From IMG/VR virus record IMGVR_UViG_3300020439_002420, positions 1 to 33,798 of that record: a stretch of DNA of 33,798 bases; one strand, written 5' to 3'. Position numbers and translations under genes: made by a program. The notes below the pieces were generated by a model that had not been told where the DNA came from, searched no databases, and saw nothing but the letters and a program-made list of their open reading frames with translations. Below are positions 22,494 to 30,087 of this stretch, one piece after another; position 1 is the stretch's first letter, and each line of letters begins with the position of its first letter. The DNA is from a virus.

Positions 22494-24034
22494 CACTCGC
22501 CCTCGATATTACCAGCAAGGCGCGCGTTAAAGGTGGAGCGCGCCACAAGGTTGGCCAGCTGCTCCATTTTCAGATTTGGAATTAACTCCAGAAGGCTTTC
22601 CGCGAAATCGTTATAGTCCATTGAACGCTCCGCGACGTCCAGGATCGCCTGGATCAGATCCTCGCCCGCTGCAGCCTGTAAATCATCCACAAATTTATCT
22701 ACGACATCATCAATATCATCGCGATTTTTTACATGAGAACCCCTTTTCTGCTCAGCATGCACGCTCATTTCCTGCTTGTCTGGATGCGGCGCGACGGCGG
22801 AAGGTGTCAACACATCGTTCTCATCCTGCGGTTCTTTCAGGCCCATTTTTCCACGCACCTCACTCATACTCACCTTCAGGCCCAGCGGCACCAGTTGCGC
22901 AAGCGCGCCGGACAATTCGGTCATGTCCGTATATTCGCTGCGGCCCAGACGGATCTTCGGGTAAGCCGTCTGCGGCCCACGATTAAGATAGACGATCGGC
23001 ACAACAAGTTGACGATTGAGCGTGGCGCAAAGCTGTCGGGCGTCGGCGCGTTCGATATCTTCGCGCACCTCGTTGTGCTCTCTGGAAACCGCGTGGCCGC
23101 CAGAAATTGCATCTGTCGTCGTGGTTTGCCCCAGCACCGCTTTGGACATTTGATGATCCATAAAATTGCAGAGCCGCTCATACATATCAGACGAACTCTT
23201 GCTTGCGGCAGAGATGAACTCCACCATCATGCTTTCCGGGATGATCGCCGCGGCGTCCGTCCCCAGCTGGGCGACGGCCCTCAGCAGCACGCGTTTCTCT
23301 TCATCGCTCGCATTGGGACCGTATTTGCCGACCCTGAGCGGTTGGCCATAAACTTCCGCGAAAGTCATCCAGTCCTTGATCCCGAAATTTTTGAACATCC
23401 AGGCCCAGGCGGCCGCCCGGGCGATGCCGCCCCGGATCGGCAGGCCGGATTTTGCCTTATGGAAATGCACGATGAATTTATAATCCGGCAAATCCACTTC
23501 ATCCATGCCCTGCCGCAGGCGCAGCGTCGTGCCGTCCGCACGGTCAAACACAAACCATCGTGGATCACGCCAGATGATCTTCCGCGGCATCCAGTCGCGC
23601 GCGCTGACCTCCCAATTGATCTCCGAGACAGAGAATCCCTTGCCCACGGCATCGAGGATGTCGAACAATACATTATCGATATCGTCGCGGGCCAGCGCTT
23701 GACGCACCAACTCGGCGTTGGCGACGTCATTTTTATTATCGCTGGCCGGCTCAACGGTGAGCTCCAGCTGACAAACGGCCCGCTTGCGGGTGGACAGGAT
23801 CGATTGATAATGAAGATCCTTCTCCTCGATTTCCTCCGCCATCCCGAGATAATCATGAGGATCGCCCACCTCGGTCTGCCGCAGGATCGACGCGAGCCGC
23901 CCTGGCGTCAGCCCATGCGTGACATGATCGCTAAAAATTTGCCGCACACCCGTCAGGCTTGGGGCGGCCATATCTTGTGTCAAGACTTTTCGGTGCGCCA
24001 CAAGACCGCGACGGTCTATAAATTTATCTGTCAT
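22493..24034 (-). CDS. Portal protein, Mu gp29-like (DUF935)
   Basis: This 513-aa protein should form the dodecameric portal ring. It has the DUF935 pattern: LASILRQTEVGDPHDYLGMAE (about 46-66), LHYQSILSTRKRAV (about 74-87), GFSVSEINWEV (about 133-143) and FGIKDWMTFAEVYGQPLRVGKYG (about 216-238), followed by SDMYERLCNFMDHQMSKAVLGQT. ATG 24034 is preferred to 24040 because AAGGGAG is then seven bases upstream; it shares a base with the terminase stop. Length is close to Mu gp29 (512). Confidence 0.95.
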   Translation of the reverse strand: MTDKFIDRRGLVAHRKVLTQDMAAPSLTGVRQIFSDHVTHGLTPGRLASILRQTEVGDPHDYLGMAEEIEEKDLHYQSILSTRKRAVCQLELTVEPASDNKNDVANAELVRQALARDDIDNVLFDILDAVGKGFSVSEINWEVSARDWMPRKIIWRDPRWFVFDRADGTTLRLRQGMDEVDLPDYKFIVHFHKAKSGLPIRGGIARAAAWAWMFKNFGIKDWMTFAEVYGQPLRVGKYGPNASDEEKRVLLRAVAQLGTDAAAIIPESMMVEFISAASKSSSDMYERLCNFMDHQMSKAVLGQTTTTDAISGGHAVSREHNEVREDIERADARQLCATLNRQLVVPIVYLNRGPQTAYPKIRLGRSEYTDMTELSGALAQLVPLGLKVSMSEVRGKMGLKEPQDENDVLTPSAVAPHPDKQEMSVHAEQKRGSHVKNRDDIDDVVDKFVDDLQAAAGEDLIQAILDVAERSMDYNDFAESLLELIPNLKMEQLANLVARSTFNARLAGNIEGE

Positions 24035-25620
24035 CACCATGCTCCCTTGATCCGGGCAACGGATCCCCGCACAGCGTATCCCGGCCCGATCTCGTCGTCC
24101 TCATTCTCATCATTATCCCCGTGCGCGCTTTCATATCCATATTCCACCACATCCATGATGCTCGCCGCCCAGGCGAGCGCGCCGGCAATAGCCGCGTCCC
24201 CGTGCCGCTGTTGACCGTCGGTCCCTTTGCTACGCCCCCCTTTTTCCGGCAATCGCGCCACACCCTTCTGCACCACCAACGCCCGGTGATCATTCATCAC
24301 GTCCTCATCGCGGGGCAGGCGGATCAGGTCATCTTCAAAGGCCGCTTTGTAGGCCGGCATATTTTCCCGGTACCACGCGATCGACAACATCACCTGGTCA
24401 ATCCGGCCGGAACCATATCGTTGCATGGCATATTCCGCGAGCGCCTGACCATTACCGCGCGCATCCAGCTTGCCGCCGCAAAATTTAGGCAGCCGGTCCA
24501 GGATATAAAACAAGATCTGTTCCTGCTGTCGGAACGGGATATTCCGCAACTCCACAACAAACGGCGTCTGGCGCACCATATTCGGCATCACCTGCAGCGG
24601 CCAGATGACGGTGAGGTCGCCGCTGCGCCCGAAATCTTCCCCGACGCAGGTCCGAAAATTGGGGTGCATGCTCTCCAGATGCCCCCGCAGCTCCCGCTCA
24701 CAAAAATCCCGCGCGTCGGCCTCCCTTATGTGGTCCGGGACCTCGGCGTAACTTGTGTCCTTCTGCCAACGGATCACCGGGATATCGTCCTGCATCCTGG
24801 CCTCGATCAATGCGCGGGTGAGATAGGCGCCGGAGCCATCCTTCGGCACGCAATAAAGCTCCTCTTCCGCGTCCTCGCCATAGGTTGCGACAATCTCATC
24901 CCGCCATGCATCCTGGCCCGGAAGGGTCCATTCGACCCCGCGGACCTCGCAGATGCGTTTATAAAGTCCGTCCCTGAGCGCGTCGTCAAAATCCACCCGG
25001 ATCACATTGCCCGGCCGCCGTCCGCTTTTGATCTCGTTGATCAACTGGTTATAAGGGTTCATGGCACCGTTATGGGTGGAGATCACCACCACCTTGCCGC
25101 CCCAGATCGTGAGCGCCAGCGCCGCTTTCAATACCTCCTCCAGCTCGTCGTGGAATGCCGCTTCGTCGATGATCACCAGACCCTGGCGACCGCGCAGGGA
25201 TCTCGCGGCGCTGCTGAGCGCGATGATCTCATTCCCTGATGCGAATTTGATGCGAAAGGCCAGGATATCCCGATCTTCGCCGCCGGGTTTGCCCTGATCC
25301 CTGAACATAAATTCATCAACCTCAATAGCCGCCGGCAGTAACGCCCGGGCCCAGTCCGCGCAGGCGTCAATAAATTCCCGCGCCATATCCATGCTGGTCC
25401 CTAAATAGAGCACATCCATACCGCCTTCGGATTTATCAAGCGCGGCCGTGAGCACCGATTCGCAGGCCAGCCCCCAGGTGGCCCCGATCCGCCGCGATTT
25501 TTCCACCACCGTGAGCGCGTAATGAGAGACGGACGCATTGATCTTGAGTTGATAGCCCAGCAGGATGCTCGCCGGATCAACAATCTCATCTTCCCGAAAC
25601 TCATATCGCGGCAGGGACAT
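24034..25620 (-). CDS. Terminase large subunit, Mu gp28-like
   Basis: The 528-aa protein is the packaging motor ATPase and nuclease. The P-loop is the deviant EKSRRIGATWG (about residues 40-50), Walker B with catalytic acid is LVIIDE (148-153), and the coupling motif is VVVISTHNG (177-185). The nuclease domain starts with CVGEDFGRSGDLTV (about 325-338, metal-binding D329) and ends with a HGDAAIAGALAWA block near 478. Mu-like phages package by the headful mechanism from their ends. GGGAGGG precedes the start. Confidence 0.95.
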   Translation of the reverse strand: MSLPRYEFREDEIVDPASILLGYQLKINASVSHYALTVVEKSRRIGATWGLACESVLTAALDKSEGGMDVLYLGTSMDMAREFIDACADWARALLPAAIEVDEFMFRDQGKPGGEDRDILAFRIKFASGNEIIALSSAARSLRGRQGLVIIDEAAFHDELEEVLKAALALTIWGGKVVVISTHNGAMNPYNQLINEIKSGRRPGNVIRVDFDDALRDGLYKRICEVRGVEWTLPGQDAWRDEIVATYGEDAEEELYCVPKDGSGAYLTRALIEARMQDDIPVIRWQKDTSYAEVPDHIREADARDFCERELRGHLESMHPNFRTCVGEDFGRSGDLTVIWPLQVMPNMVRQTPFVVELRNIPFRQQEQILFYILDRLPKFCGGKLDARGNGQALAEYAMQRYGSGRIDQVMLSIAWYRENMPAYKAAFEDDLIRLPRDEDVMNDHRALVVQKGVARLPEKGGRSKGTDGQQRHGDAAIAGALAWAASIMDVVEYGYESAHGDNDENEDDEIGPGYAVRGSVARIKGAW

Positions 25621-26165
25621 CAGGACCCTCCCAGAATTTTATCCCGGATCGCCTGGATCGTGTCAGTGGTCAGACCACGCTTCCGGGCTTCTTTCTCGAC
25701 GGCGGCGGCCGCTTTTTGATTGGCTTTCCTTTCTGCTTCCGCGCGTTCTTTTAGGATCCGGTCCGCATCCACTCTCCCGGCCTTCGCCAGATGATCGAGG
25801 GACTTAGCTAAAAACATGGCGTCCGCAGGTTTCAGATTGATTTGGCCATTCTCGTCATCCAGCTGCCCCATCATCTCCATCAGCACCGCCTGCATCATCT
25901 CGATATTAAGCCGGGCGGTCTTGCTTTCCGGCGCATCGCCAAACCGTTTGACGAGGGCATCGGCGATCTCCCGGCTCCTCCGGATGCGCTCCGATATTTC
26001 TTGTAACCCTTTGATATGACGCCCAAGGGCCGACCGTGAGACGCGCGCATCCAGTTCCCAGAGCTTTCCCCGGATCTGATCAATGGTGCACCCCTGGTCC
26101 CGCAGATCGGCAATCAGACTGCGAATTTCTTTTGGCAATTTATCAATGCTGCTGGGACGGCCCAT
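25620..26165 (-). CDS. Terminase small subunit-like protein, Mu gp27 (DUF3486)
   Basis: The 181-aa protein starts MGRPSSIDKLPKEIRSLIAD, the signature of DUF3486. Residues 5-60 form a helix-turn-helix with SRSALGRHIKGL. The rest is helical with a long charged coil (ILKERAEAERKANQKAAAAV) near the C-terminus. DNA binding for packaging initiation is expected from the family. It overlaps the large terminase by one base (TGATG) and follows the gp26-like gene by ten bases. AAGGAG precedes its ATG. Confidence 0.9.
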   Translation of the reverse strand: MGRPSSIDKLPKEIRSLIADLRDQGCTIDQIRGKLWELDARVSRSALGRHIKGLQEISERIRRSREIADALVKRFGDAPESKTARLNIEMMQAVLMEMMGQLDDENGQINLKPADAMFLAKSLDHLAKAGRVDADRILKERAEAERKANQKAAAAVEKEARKRGLTTDTIQAIRDKILGGS

Positions 26166-26175
26166 TCTGTACTCC

Positions 26176-26478
26176 TTATCCGCGCCCCGGTGAGGGGCGC
26201 TTCACGCCGGGAACGCGGGCCCGGCCGGCGGCGACGTCGGACCCGCGCATGGTGATGCGCACGATTTTAAGGCCATGATCAAGGGTACTGACCGTCACCA
26301 GCCCCTGTTCCTCAAGCCAGGCGATTTCGCTCAACACCACATCTTCCGACGTGCCGTGGCCCAGGGCGTCCAGGGCCTGCTTCATGACCGAATGATTGAT
26401 CGAATAATCCGGCTCTTCATTGAGGAGCCGGAGGATACACAACCGTCGGTCTTCGGTGATCACTTTACTGAGGCTCAT
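26176..26478 (-). CDS. Mu gp26-like winged-helix protein (VpaChn25_0724 type)
   Basis: The 100-aa product fits small Mu-like proteins that precede gp27: EDRRLCILRLLNEEPDYSINHSVMKQALDALGHG near residues 9-42, then VLSEIAWLEEQGLVTV, a winged-helix-like core. The C-terminal tail is basic and proline-rich. It may act with the terminase pair in DNA packaging or as a regulator; the role is not known. Its ATG overlaps the upstream stop (GGATGA). Confidence 0.8.
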   Translation of the reverse strand: MSLSKVITEDRRLCILRLLNEEPDYSINHSVMKQALDALGHGTSEDVVLSEIAWLEEQGLVTVSTLDHGLKIVRITMRGSDVAAGRARVPGVKRPSPGRG

Positions 26479-26846
26479 CCTTTTTTCTCCATATTCGCCT
26501 GCATCATCATATCTAAAGGCTTCTCCAGGCGCGCCAGTAGAGCATGCACGCCGTTAAGCTCCGCATTAAGCGTCTTGACCTCACCATTCAGTTTCTCGAT
26601 CTGACGCCCCAGGGAATTCACATGCCTGTCCGATGGCATAACAACAAGTTGTTTTTCCGCCTCAACAAGCTTGCGGGTCAGGACCTCAAACCGCTCTTCG
26701 TCCTTTTTTAAAAACTGGATAAAGTCTCTTTTCTCGACGAATTTACTGCGAAAAACAAAAAACAATCCCGTGGCGATCAACGACGCCACTGTGGCCACGA
26801 TCGGCCAGATGGTCCGAATGAATTCAAGCACGTCTGCCACGCGCAC
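26475..26846 (-). CDS. Mu gp25-like DUF2730 membrane-anchored coiled-coil protein
   Basis: The 123-aa product has an N-terminal membrane segment (about residues 13-31, WPIVATVASLIATGLFFVF), a charged stretch and a long coiled coil (HVNSLGRQIEKLNGEVKTLNAELN). This matches DUF2730 proteins (Mu gp25), which lie between the lysis genes and packaging genes; spanin-like or lysis-related roles have been suggested for such proteins but are unproven. The start is GTG (26846, or in-frame GTG 26840 with GGAG five bases upstream), so translation may be modest. Confidence 0.85.
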   Translation of the reverse strand: MRVADVLEFIRTIWPIVATVASLIATGLFFVFRSKFVEKRDFIQFLKKDEERFEVLTRKLVEAEKQLVVMPSDRHVNSLGRQIEKLNGEVKTLNAELNGVHALLARLEKPLDMMMQANMEKKG

Positions 26847-27045
26847 TCCTTTCTTCCTTTTCCTGGCATTTCACGCAAAATGACGTCCACGGGCAGGCGT
26901 CGCGCCGCGCCGGAGGAATCATATCCCCGCATCCCTCGCACCGGCCGTGGACCTGGGCCGGCGCACGCAGGCGTTCAAGATGCCGGCGCAAAGCCGCCGT
27001 CCGCTGACGTTCCTCCAGAGCCTGCGCCTGATCCACATAATCCAT
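26824..27045 (-). CDS. DksA/TraR-type C4 zinc-finger protein
   Basis: The 73-aa protein has an N-terminal helix (QAQALEERQRTAALRRHLERL) and a zinc finger C-x2-C-x17-C-x2-C (RCEGCGDMIPPAR ... FCVKCQEKEE) typical of TraR/DksA proteins, which bind RNA polymerase through the secondary channel. Many Mu-like phages carry one in this lysis cluster. ATG 27045 shares a base with the holin stop (TGATG) and GGGGGGAT precedes it. It overlaps the next gene by 23 bases. A role in shifting host transcription is plausible but not shown. Confidence 0.88.
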   Translation of the reverse strand: MDYVDQAQALEERQRTAALRRHLERLRAPAQVHGRCEGCGDMIPPARRDACPWTSFCVKCQEKEERSARGRRA

Positions 27046-27659
27046 CACTTATCCCCCCTCGGCCCCCGGATGATTTGCCCCAACCCCTCCAGCAATGTCG
27101 CGGGCCTTTGTCCGGCCGAGACCGCCTTGTCCCGGGATCGTTGAACCACGGATACCCCTAAGATACTCAATGCGATGCCCCAAAGCCCCATGGTCATACT
27201 AAGTGTCGTGCCGATCGCATTGATGATTACCGGCGCCTTGTCCGGATACAGGATCACCGGGACCAGGACCCCGGCCGATGTACAGATCATCATCACGGCC
27301 CAGGTGAGCGAGACGGCATAGCCCAGCGTCGGCCGCCAGCGGCGCACATACGCATCATTGCTCGCGATCTCGCCGCGCATGGTCTTGTTGATCTCTGCCA
27401 GCTGCGCGGTTTCCGCCTGGATCAGCGCTTTTTCCAAATCCACCTTATGTGTGATCTCGATCTCGCGCAGCCGCGACAGGGCCGCCGGATCACGGTGCAG
27501 CGCCGCCTCGACCGCGCGCGGATCATTAACGTCCACATCCTCCCCCAACGCACTGGACAGCAGCCCGCCCACAAGCCCGCCGGCCGGCCCGCCCAGCAGC
27601 GCGCCGATCAATGGCGCGCCGCCGCCGATGATTTTCTTGACGCCTGACCAGATGCTCAT
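27045..27659 (-). CDS. Three-TM holin (GTA_holin_3TM family)
   Basis: The 204-aa product has a glycine-rich N-terminal hydrophobic segment (about residues 13-38), a charged middle with the family motif EIASNDAYVRRWRPTLGY (about 101-118), then two clear membrane segments (about 118-140 and 145-172). This is the pattern of the 3TM holins that release gene-transfer agents of Rhodobacterales. It should form membrane lesions that let the endolysin reach peptidoglycan. It directly follows the endolysin (10 bases). AAGGGGC precedes the start. Confidence 0.88.
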   Translation of the reverse strand: MSIWSGVKKIIGGGAPLIGALLGGPAGGLVGGLLSSALGEDVDVNDPRAVEAALHRDPAALSRLREIEITHKVDLEKALIQAETAQLAEINKTMRGEIASNDAYVRRWRPTLGYAVSLTWAVMMICTSAGVLVPVILYPDKAPVIINAIGTTLSMTMGLWGIALSILGVSVVQRSRDKAVSAGQRPATLLEGLGQIIRGPRGDK

Positions 27660-27669
27660 GTCTTGCCCC

Positions 27670-28233
27670 TTACGAATAGGCCCGGTTGAGCCAGCCCTTT
27701 AAATATTTGTTAAAGACGGGTTTGGCGGCGGCCAGGGCGCGGTAAAACCCGGCCGCTTCTGATCGCAGCGGCCAGAGCAAATCATTGCCAAGCGTCCTGC
27801 ACCACCGGATCGTCTGTGGGCCAAGGATGCCGTCATCGGTAAAATTGGCAACAGCGGCGGCACGGATGGCCCGCTGCAGGCATTTATGGGCCTGCAGCGG
27901 GCCCATATTGACGGACAGGTCAAAGACCTTGCCGCCGATGCGCGCCGGCAGCTCTCCGTAGCGATATTTCCGCCAGAATTCTTGATAATAAAACGCCTGT
28001 GCATCTTCCCAGGCCAAATCCCGGATATCGTCGGCGTCAATGGCGCCGTCGCCGGTAAAATCATAATCCGCATGGCCGTCCAGATCGGCGTCAACCTCGC
28101 CAAGGGCCTTAAGAGTCCTGAGGGAGATACCGTATTTTGTGATGCCACCGGGATCGTCCGGATCATTGACCAGGCCGCCCTCGTGTTCCATCAATCGCCT
28201 GAAAGCTATGAAAAAATTCTCGTCATTCATCAT
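27670..28233 (-). CDS. Endolysin, GH108 muramidase with an EF-hand-like insert
   Basis: The 187-aa protein should cleave the glycan of peptidoglycan at lysis. The GH108 signature is present: FRRLMEHEGGLVNDPDDPGG (the HEGG Glu is the catalytic acid, residue 17 or 18 depending on the start), ITKYGIS and, at the C-terminus, the peptidoglycan-binding LGPQT block. An acidic insert (about residues 47-70, DADLDGHADYD and FTGDGAIDADDI) resembles a dockerin or EF-hand calcium loop. There is no signal peptide. Two adjacent ATGs (28233, 28230) are possible and neither has a good ribosome-binding site. It opens the lysis operon 28 bases after a terminator. Confidence 0.92.
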   Translation of the reverse strand: MMNDENFFIAFRRLMEHEGGLVNDPDDPGGITKYGISLRTLKALGEVDADLDGHADYDFTGDGAIDADDIRDLAWEDAQAFYYQEFWRKYRYGELPARIGGKVFDLSVNMGPLQAHKCLQRAIRAAAVANFTDDGILGPQTIRWCRTLGNDLLWPLRSEAAGFYRALAAAKPVFNKYLKGWLNRAYS

Positions 28234-28260
28234 GACGATGAGGCTAGATTGACATGGAGC

Positions 28261-28288
28261 AAAAAAAAGCCCGGACGGCTGTCCGGGC
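28261..28288 (-). terminator. Rho-independent terminator just ahead of the endolysin gene (twin copy 2)
   Basis: GCCCGGAC and GTCCGGGC form an 8-bp stem with the same 4-base loop as the copy at 20874-20900, followed on the minus strand by eight T. It ends 28 bases before the endolysin start, almost the same distance as copy 1 from the protease gene, and lies downstream of the predicted late promoter near 28446-28492, so it can act inside a leader. Confidence 0.88.
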
Positions 28289-28298
28289 GGGGGTGTCT

Positions 28299-28349
28299 TT
28301 ATAGGGTAATAGTGGCAGAAAAATTTAATAAATCAAGTTCCCGGCTCAC
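28299..28349 (-). CDS. Possible 16-codon leader peptide
   Basis: GTG AGC CGG starts a 16-aa ORF that ends TAA eleven bases before the terminator stem. A full AGGAGG lies nine bases before the GTG, the best ribosome-binding site in this interval, and no longer frame uses it. A leader role (translation-coupled control of the terminator, or a remnant gene) is an inference. The peptide has no run of one amino acid that would suggest classical attenuation. Confidence 0.35.
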   Translation of the reverse strand: MSRELDLLNFSATITL

Positions 28350-28445
28350 ACCGCTGTGCCTCCTTTTAATTGTAGCGGGCTGTCTGTTTTGAACCTGTCC
28401 GGCGAGCCTATAAAATTTCTACTAAGAAGGCTGCTAACTTGTTGT

Positions 28446-28492
28446 GCGCTATTTTCGTACATTTAGGTTGTCAAATAGGGCCTGAGGTCCTA
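28446..28492 (-). promoter_or_regulatory. Candidate late promoter (Plys-like) with activator dyad
   Basis: On the minus strand a perfect TTGACA (28474-28469) is followed after 17 bases by a poor -10 (TAGCGC, 28451-28446). Directly upstream of the -35 is a 17-bp near-perfect dyad, TAGGGCCTGAGGTCCTA as read on the plus strand (28476-28492, one mismatched pair), centred at about -46. Mor and C bind dyads near -43 at Mu promoters. The gene for a Mor/C-type activator lies upstream. A weak -10 plus an activator dyad suggests an activator-dependent promoter. Confidence 0.5.
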
Positions 28493-28500
28493 TTATTGTG

Positions 28501-28530
28501 AAAGGAAAGGGGGAGCGGTTTCCCGCTCCC
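28501..28530 (-). terminator. Terminator of the activator transcript (GAAA-loop hairpin)
   Basis: On the minus strand GGGAGCGG, GAAA, CCGCTCCC form an 8-bp stem closed by a GNRA-type tetraloop (28511-28530), followed by CCTTTCCTTT. The T-tract is interrupted, so efficiency may be moderate. It follows the 32-codon ORF and precedes the predicted late promoter, separating the middle and late transcripts. Confidence 0.7.
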
Positions 28531-28543
28531 AGTCTATTCCTTC

Positions 28544-28642
28544 TTATCGAGAATCAGGTCGTTTTATTTCGATTACCAGTCGTAAGCGGCCTGATTCTTT
28601 CTCTACAAAGAAGGAGAAGTTAAAGCTGAATAAGTTCAGCAT
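28544..28642 (-). CDS. 32-aa ORF following the activator gene
   Basis: ATG 28642 is preceded by AAAGGAGATAGAA, a good ribosome-binding site. The product begins MLNLFSFNFSFFVEKE, aromatic at the front and charged at the back, ending KRPDSR. It lies between the Mor-like gene and the GAAA-loop terminator, on the same transcript. I do not recognise it. The good ribosome-binding site is the main evidence. The 132 bases between it and the activator stop hold nothing I can support. Confidence 0.5.
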   Translation of the reverse strand: MLNLFSFNFSFFVEKESGRLRLVIEIKRPDSR

Positions 28643-28774
28643 TTCTATCTCCTTTCTGTCGGCAGTGATTTTAGTCCGACAAATCGATCATACTGCATGG
28701 CCTGGCCCGGATAAAGGCATTTTTGCAAAGATTTAGTGGTGAATTTTGGTGCAGTTCGGTGAGAAACCGCCGTT

Positions 28775-29170
28775 TCAGAAAAGGTTGCCCTGGCCATCAT
28801 CTGAGCCAGACCCGTTTTTATGACGCCGGACGGTGCGGATGTCGCAACCCACGTCCCGCGCGATGGCCGCATTTGACCGGCCCGCGTCCAGACCTTCATG
28901 GATCCGCTGCGCTGTGGTCCGGATCAACTGGTTATAGGAGCTCGCCGGGCCCAGCGGCACGGCGAACTTGCCGACGCCGAAGTGATCCTGCATTTTTTGC
29001 GCCGCCTCAAGCCCGATACAGTCCACAAGCCGCACTCCCGGGCGAATCTTTTTAGGAATATCCACTTCGGTGCCACCAAAGGCGTGCGCCAGCTTCAGCG
29101 TGGCCGGAAACCCGATCACATCGCAAATCTCACGCAGTTTCGGGGATAAATGGACTTTATGAGGCTGCAT
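28775..29170 (-). CDS. mor: Mor/C-family transcription activator
   Basis: The 131-aa protein matches the Mor family, which activates middle or late phage promoters. The N-terminal dimerisation part reads LSPKLREICDVIGFPATLKLAHAFGGTEVDIP (about residues 8-39); the C-terminal helix-turn-helix is GLDAGRSNAAIARDVGCDIRTVRRHKN (about 92-118), followed by an acidic tail. It lies between the early genes and the lysis operon, as in Mu, B3 and D3112. A dyad upstream of a -35 box 0.3 kb downstream is a natural target. AGGTAGAA precedes the ATG. Mu has separate mor and C genes; only one such gene is seen here. Confidence 0.92.
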   Translation of the reverse strand: MQPHKVHLSPKLREICDVIGFPATLKLAHAFGGTEVDIPKKIRPGVRLVDCIGLEAAQKMQDHFGVGKFAVPLGPASSYNQLIRTTAQRIHEGLDAGRSNAAIARDVGCDIRTVRRHKNGSGSDDGQGNLF

Positions 29171-29176
29171 TTTATT

Positions 29177-29674
29177 CTACCTGATGTGAGCCTTGGGATG
29201 CACTTCGCTGTGACCGCGACGAAGATATTCCGCAAGGCGGTCATAGTCTTCACGCGTTTTGACCGTGGTCAGACCCCGCAGGGGGACTGGATGTGTTTTT
29301 GTAAAATCCGGAATATCCACAATCATTCGCCTTCCTTCAATCCGGTATGTGGTATCAATGGTTGAGGCCTTCATTTGCGGCACATAATCCGGCAAAGGGA
29401 CACTGATGCGTCCGATGGTCGGGCTGTGCCGGGAGATGACATACCCGCGGGCTGCCGCCTCAATGGCGATCTGCCCCTGATGGGCACCTTCGCCCATAAA
29501 TACCGCAACCGCATCCCCATGGGTCCAACCCATGGCAGCCATCAGGTCTTTATACAGGATAATCCTTAATTTATATGCCTTGTTATATGCCTTGCCTTCG
29601 GCGCTCACGGCCATGGCAACGCCGGTCTTGCCGGCCATGGACATTTGACGTTTTTTAAGTGGTACCCAACTCAT
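29177..29674 (-). CDS. Conserved-looking 165-aa protein between GemA and the activator
   Basis: The start is placed at 29674, because GAGGAGAAAGC precedes that ATG and it overlaps the GemA stop (ATGA). The product is rich in beta strands, with LRIILYKDLMAAMGWTHGDAVAVFMGEG (about residues 35-62), a pattern like AbrB/SpoVT-type swapped-hairpin folds (a D-G-D-x-V-x-V strand). The C-terminal half is basic and ends HPKAHIR. I have no family name; a regulatory or DNA-linked role is possible. Confidence 0.6.
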   Translation of the reverse strand: MSWVPLKKRQMSMAGKTGVAMAVSAEGKAYNKAYKLRIILYKDLMAAMGWTHGDAVAVFMGEGAHQGQIAIEAAARGYVISRHSPTIGRISVPLPDYVPQMKASTIDTTYRIEGRRMIVDIPDFTKTHPVPLRGLTTVKTREDYDRLAEYLRRGHSEVHPKAHIR

Positions 29675-30087
29675 TTGCTTTCTCCTCTTTTCGTCCAATC
29701 CTTCAGCGCCTCGATCACTATGTTAGCTTCGTCGACATTAAGCCATTCCGGATTATCGATCCCGGTCATACGTTCCACAAACGCGCACAGTGCCGCGCGC
29801 CATTGCGACTTTTGGGCGGCAAGCTTTCCGGACCGGCCTAGATTCCACCACAGGGCATAGATTTTCCGGACGTGCGCTTTTCGGGAAGCCGGATATTTTT
29901 TATTCTTCCGCGCGGGCGTCCAGCCCTTTTCCCGGAAATGATCTATGACCCGCCGCCGATCGCGGTCGGACAGGTCCCGGGCCGATTCCTTGCCGGCGAC
30001 CTGGTGCAGGACATCGCGATAGGTCGCATCATCCAGGCCAAGGTCCTTTTTCGCGATGTGTATCTGGGCCAGCAGGGCGTTACTCAT
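29671..30087 (-). CDS. gemA: GemA (Mu gp16) family regulatory protein
   Basis: The start is set at 30087 (MSNALLAQIHIAKKDLGLDDATYRDVL), where the GemA family normally begins and a GGAGG-type site precedes it; the longer reading adds unrelated sequence. The 138-aa product contains REKGWTPARKNKK and the C-terminal WLNVDEANIVIEALKDW block typical of GemA. In Mu, gemA affects host gene expression and DNA gyrase/supercoiling. It overlaps the 62-aa gene upstream by eight bases and the next gene by four. Confidence 0.9.
   Translation of the reverse strand: MSNALLAQIHIAKKDLGLDDATYRDVLHQVAGKESARDLSDRDRRRVIDHFREKGWTPARKNKKYPASRKAHVRKIYALWWNLGRSGKLAAQKSQWRAALCAFVERMTGIDNPEWLNVDEANIVIEALKDWTKRGESK

Noticed and set aside
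22733-24214. Long plus-strand open frame (493 codons) opposite the portal gene
   Set aside because: It is antisense to a convincing DUF935 portal gene, has histidine/arginine-rich content typical of shadow frames in G+C-rich DNA and shows no domain.
24121-25239. Long plus-strand open frame (372 codons) opposite the terminase gene
   Set aside because: Antisense to a terminase with clear Walker and nuclease motifs; composition is shadow-like and there is no recognisable family.
28299-28349. Classical amino-acid attenuation by the 16-codon leader
   Set aside because: The peptide has no run of a single amino acid and the operon is not biosynthetic, so that specific mechanism is unlikely; only a general leader role is kept.
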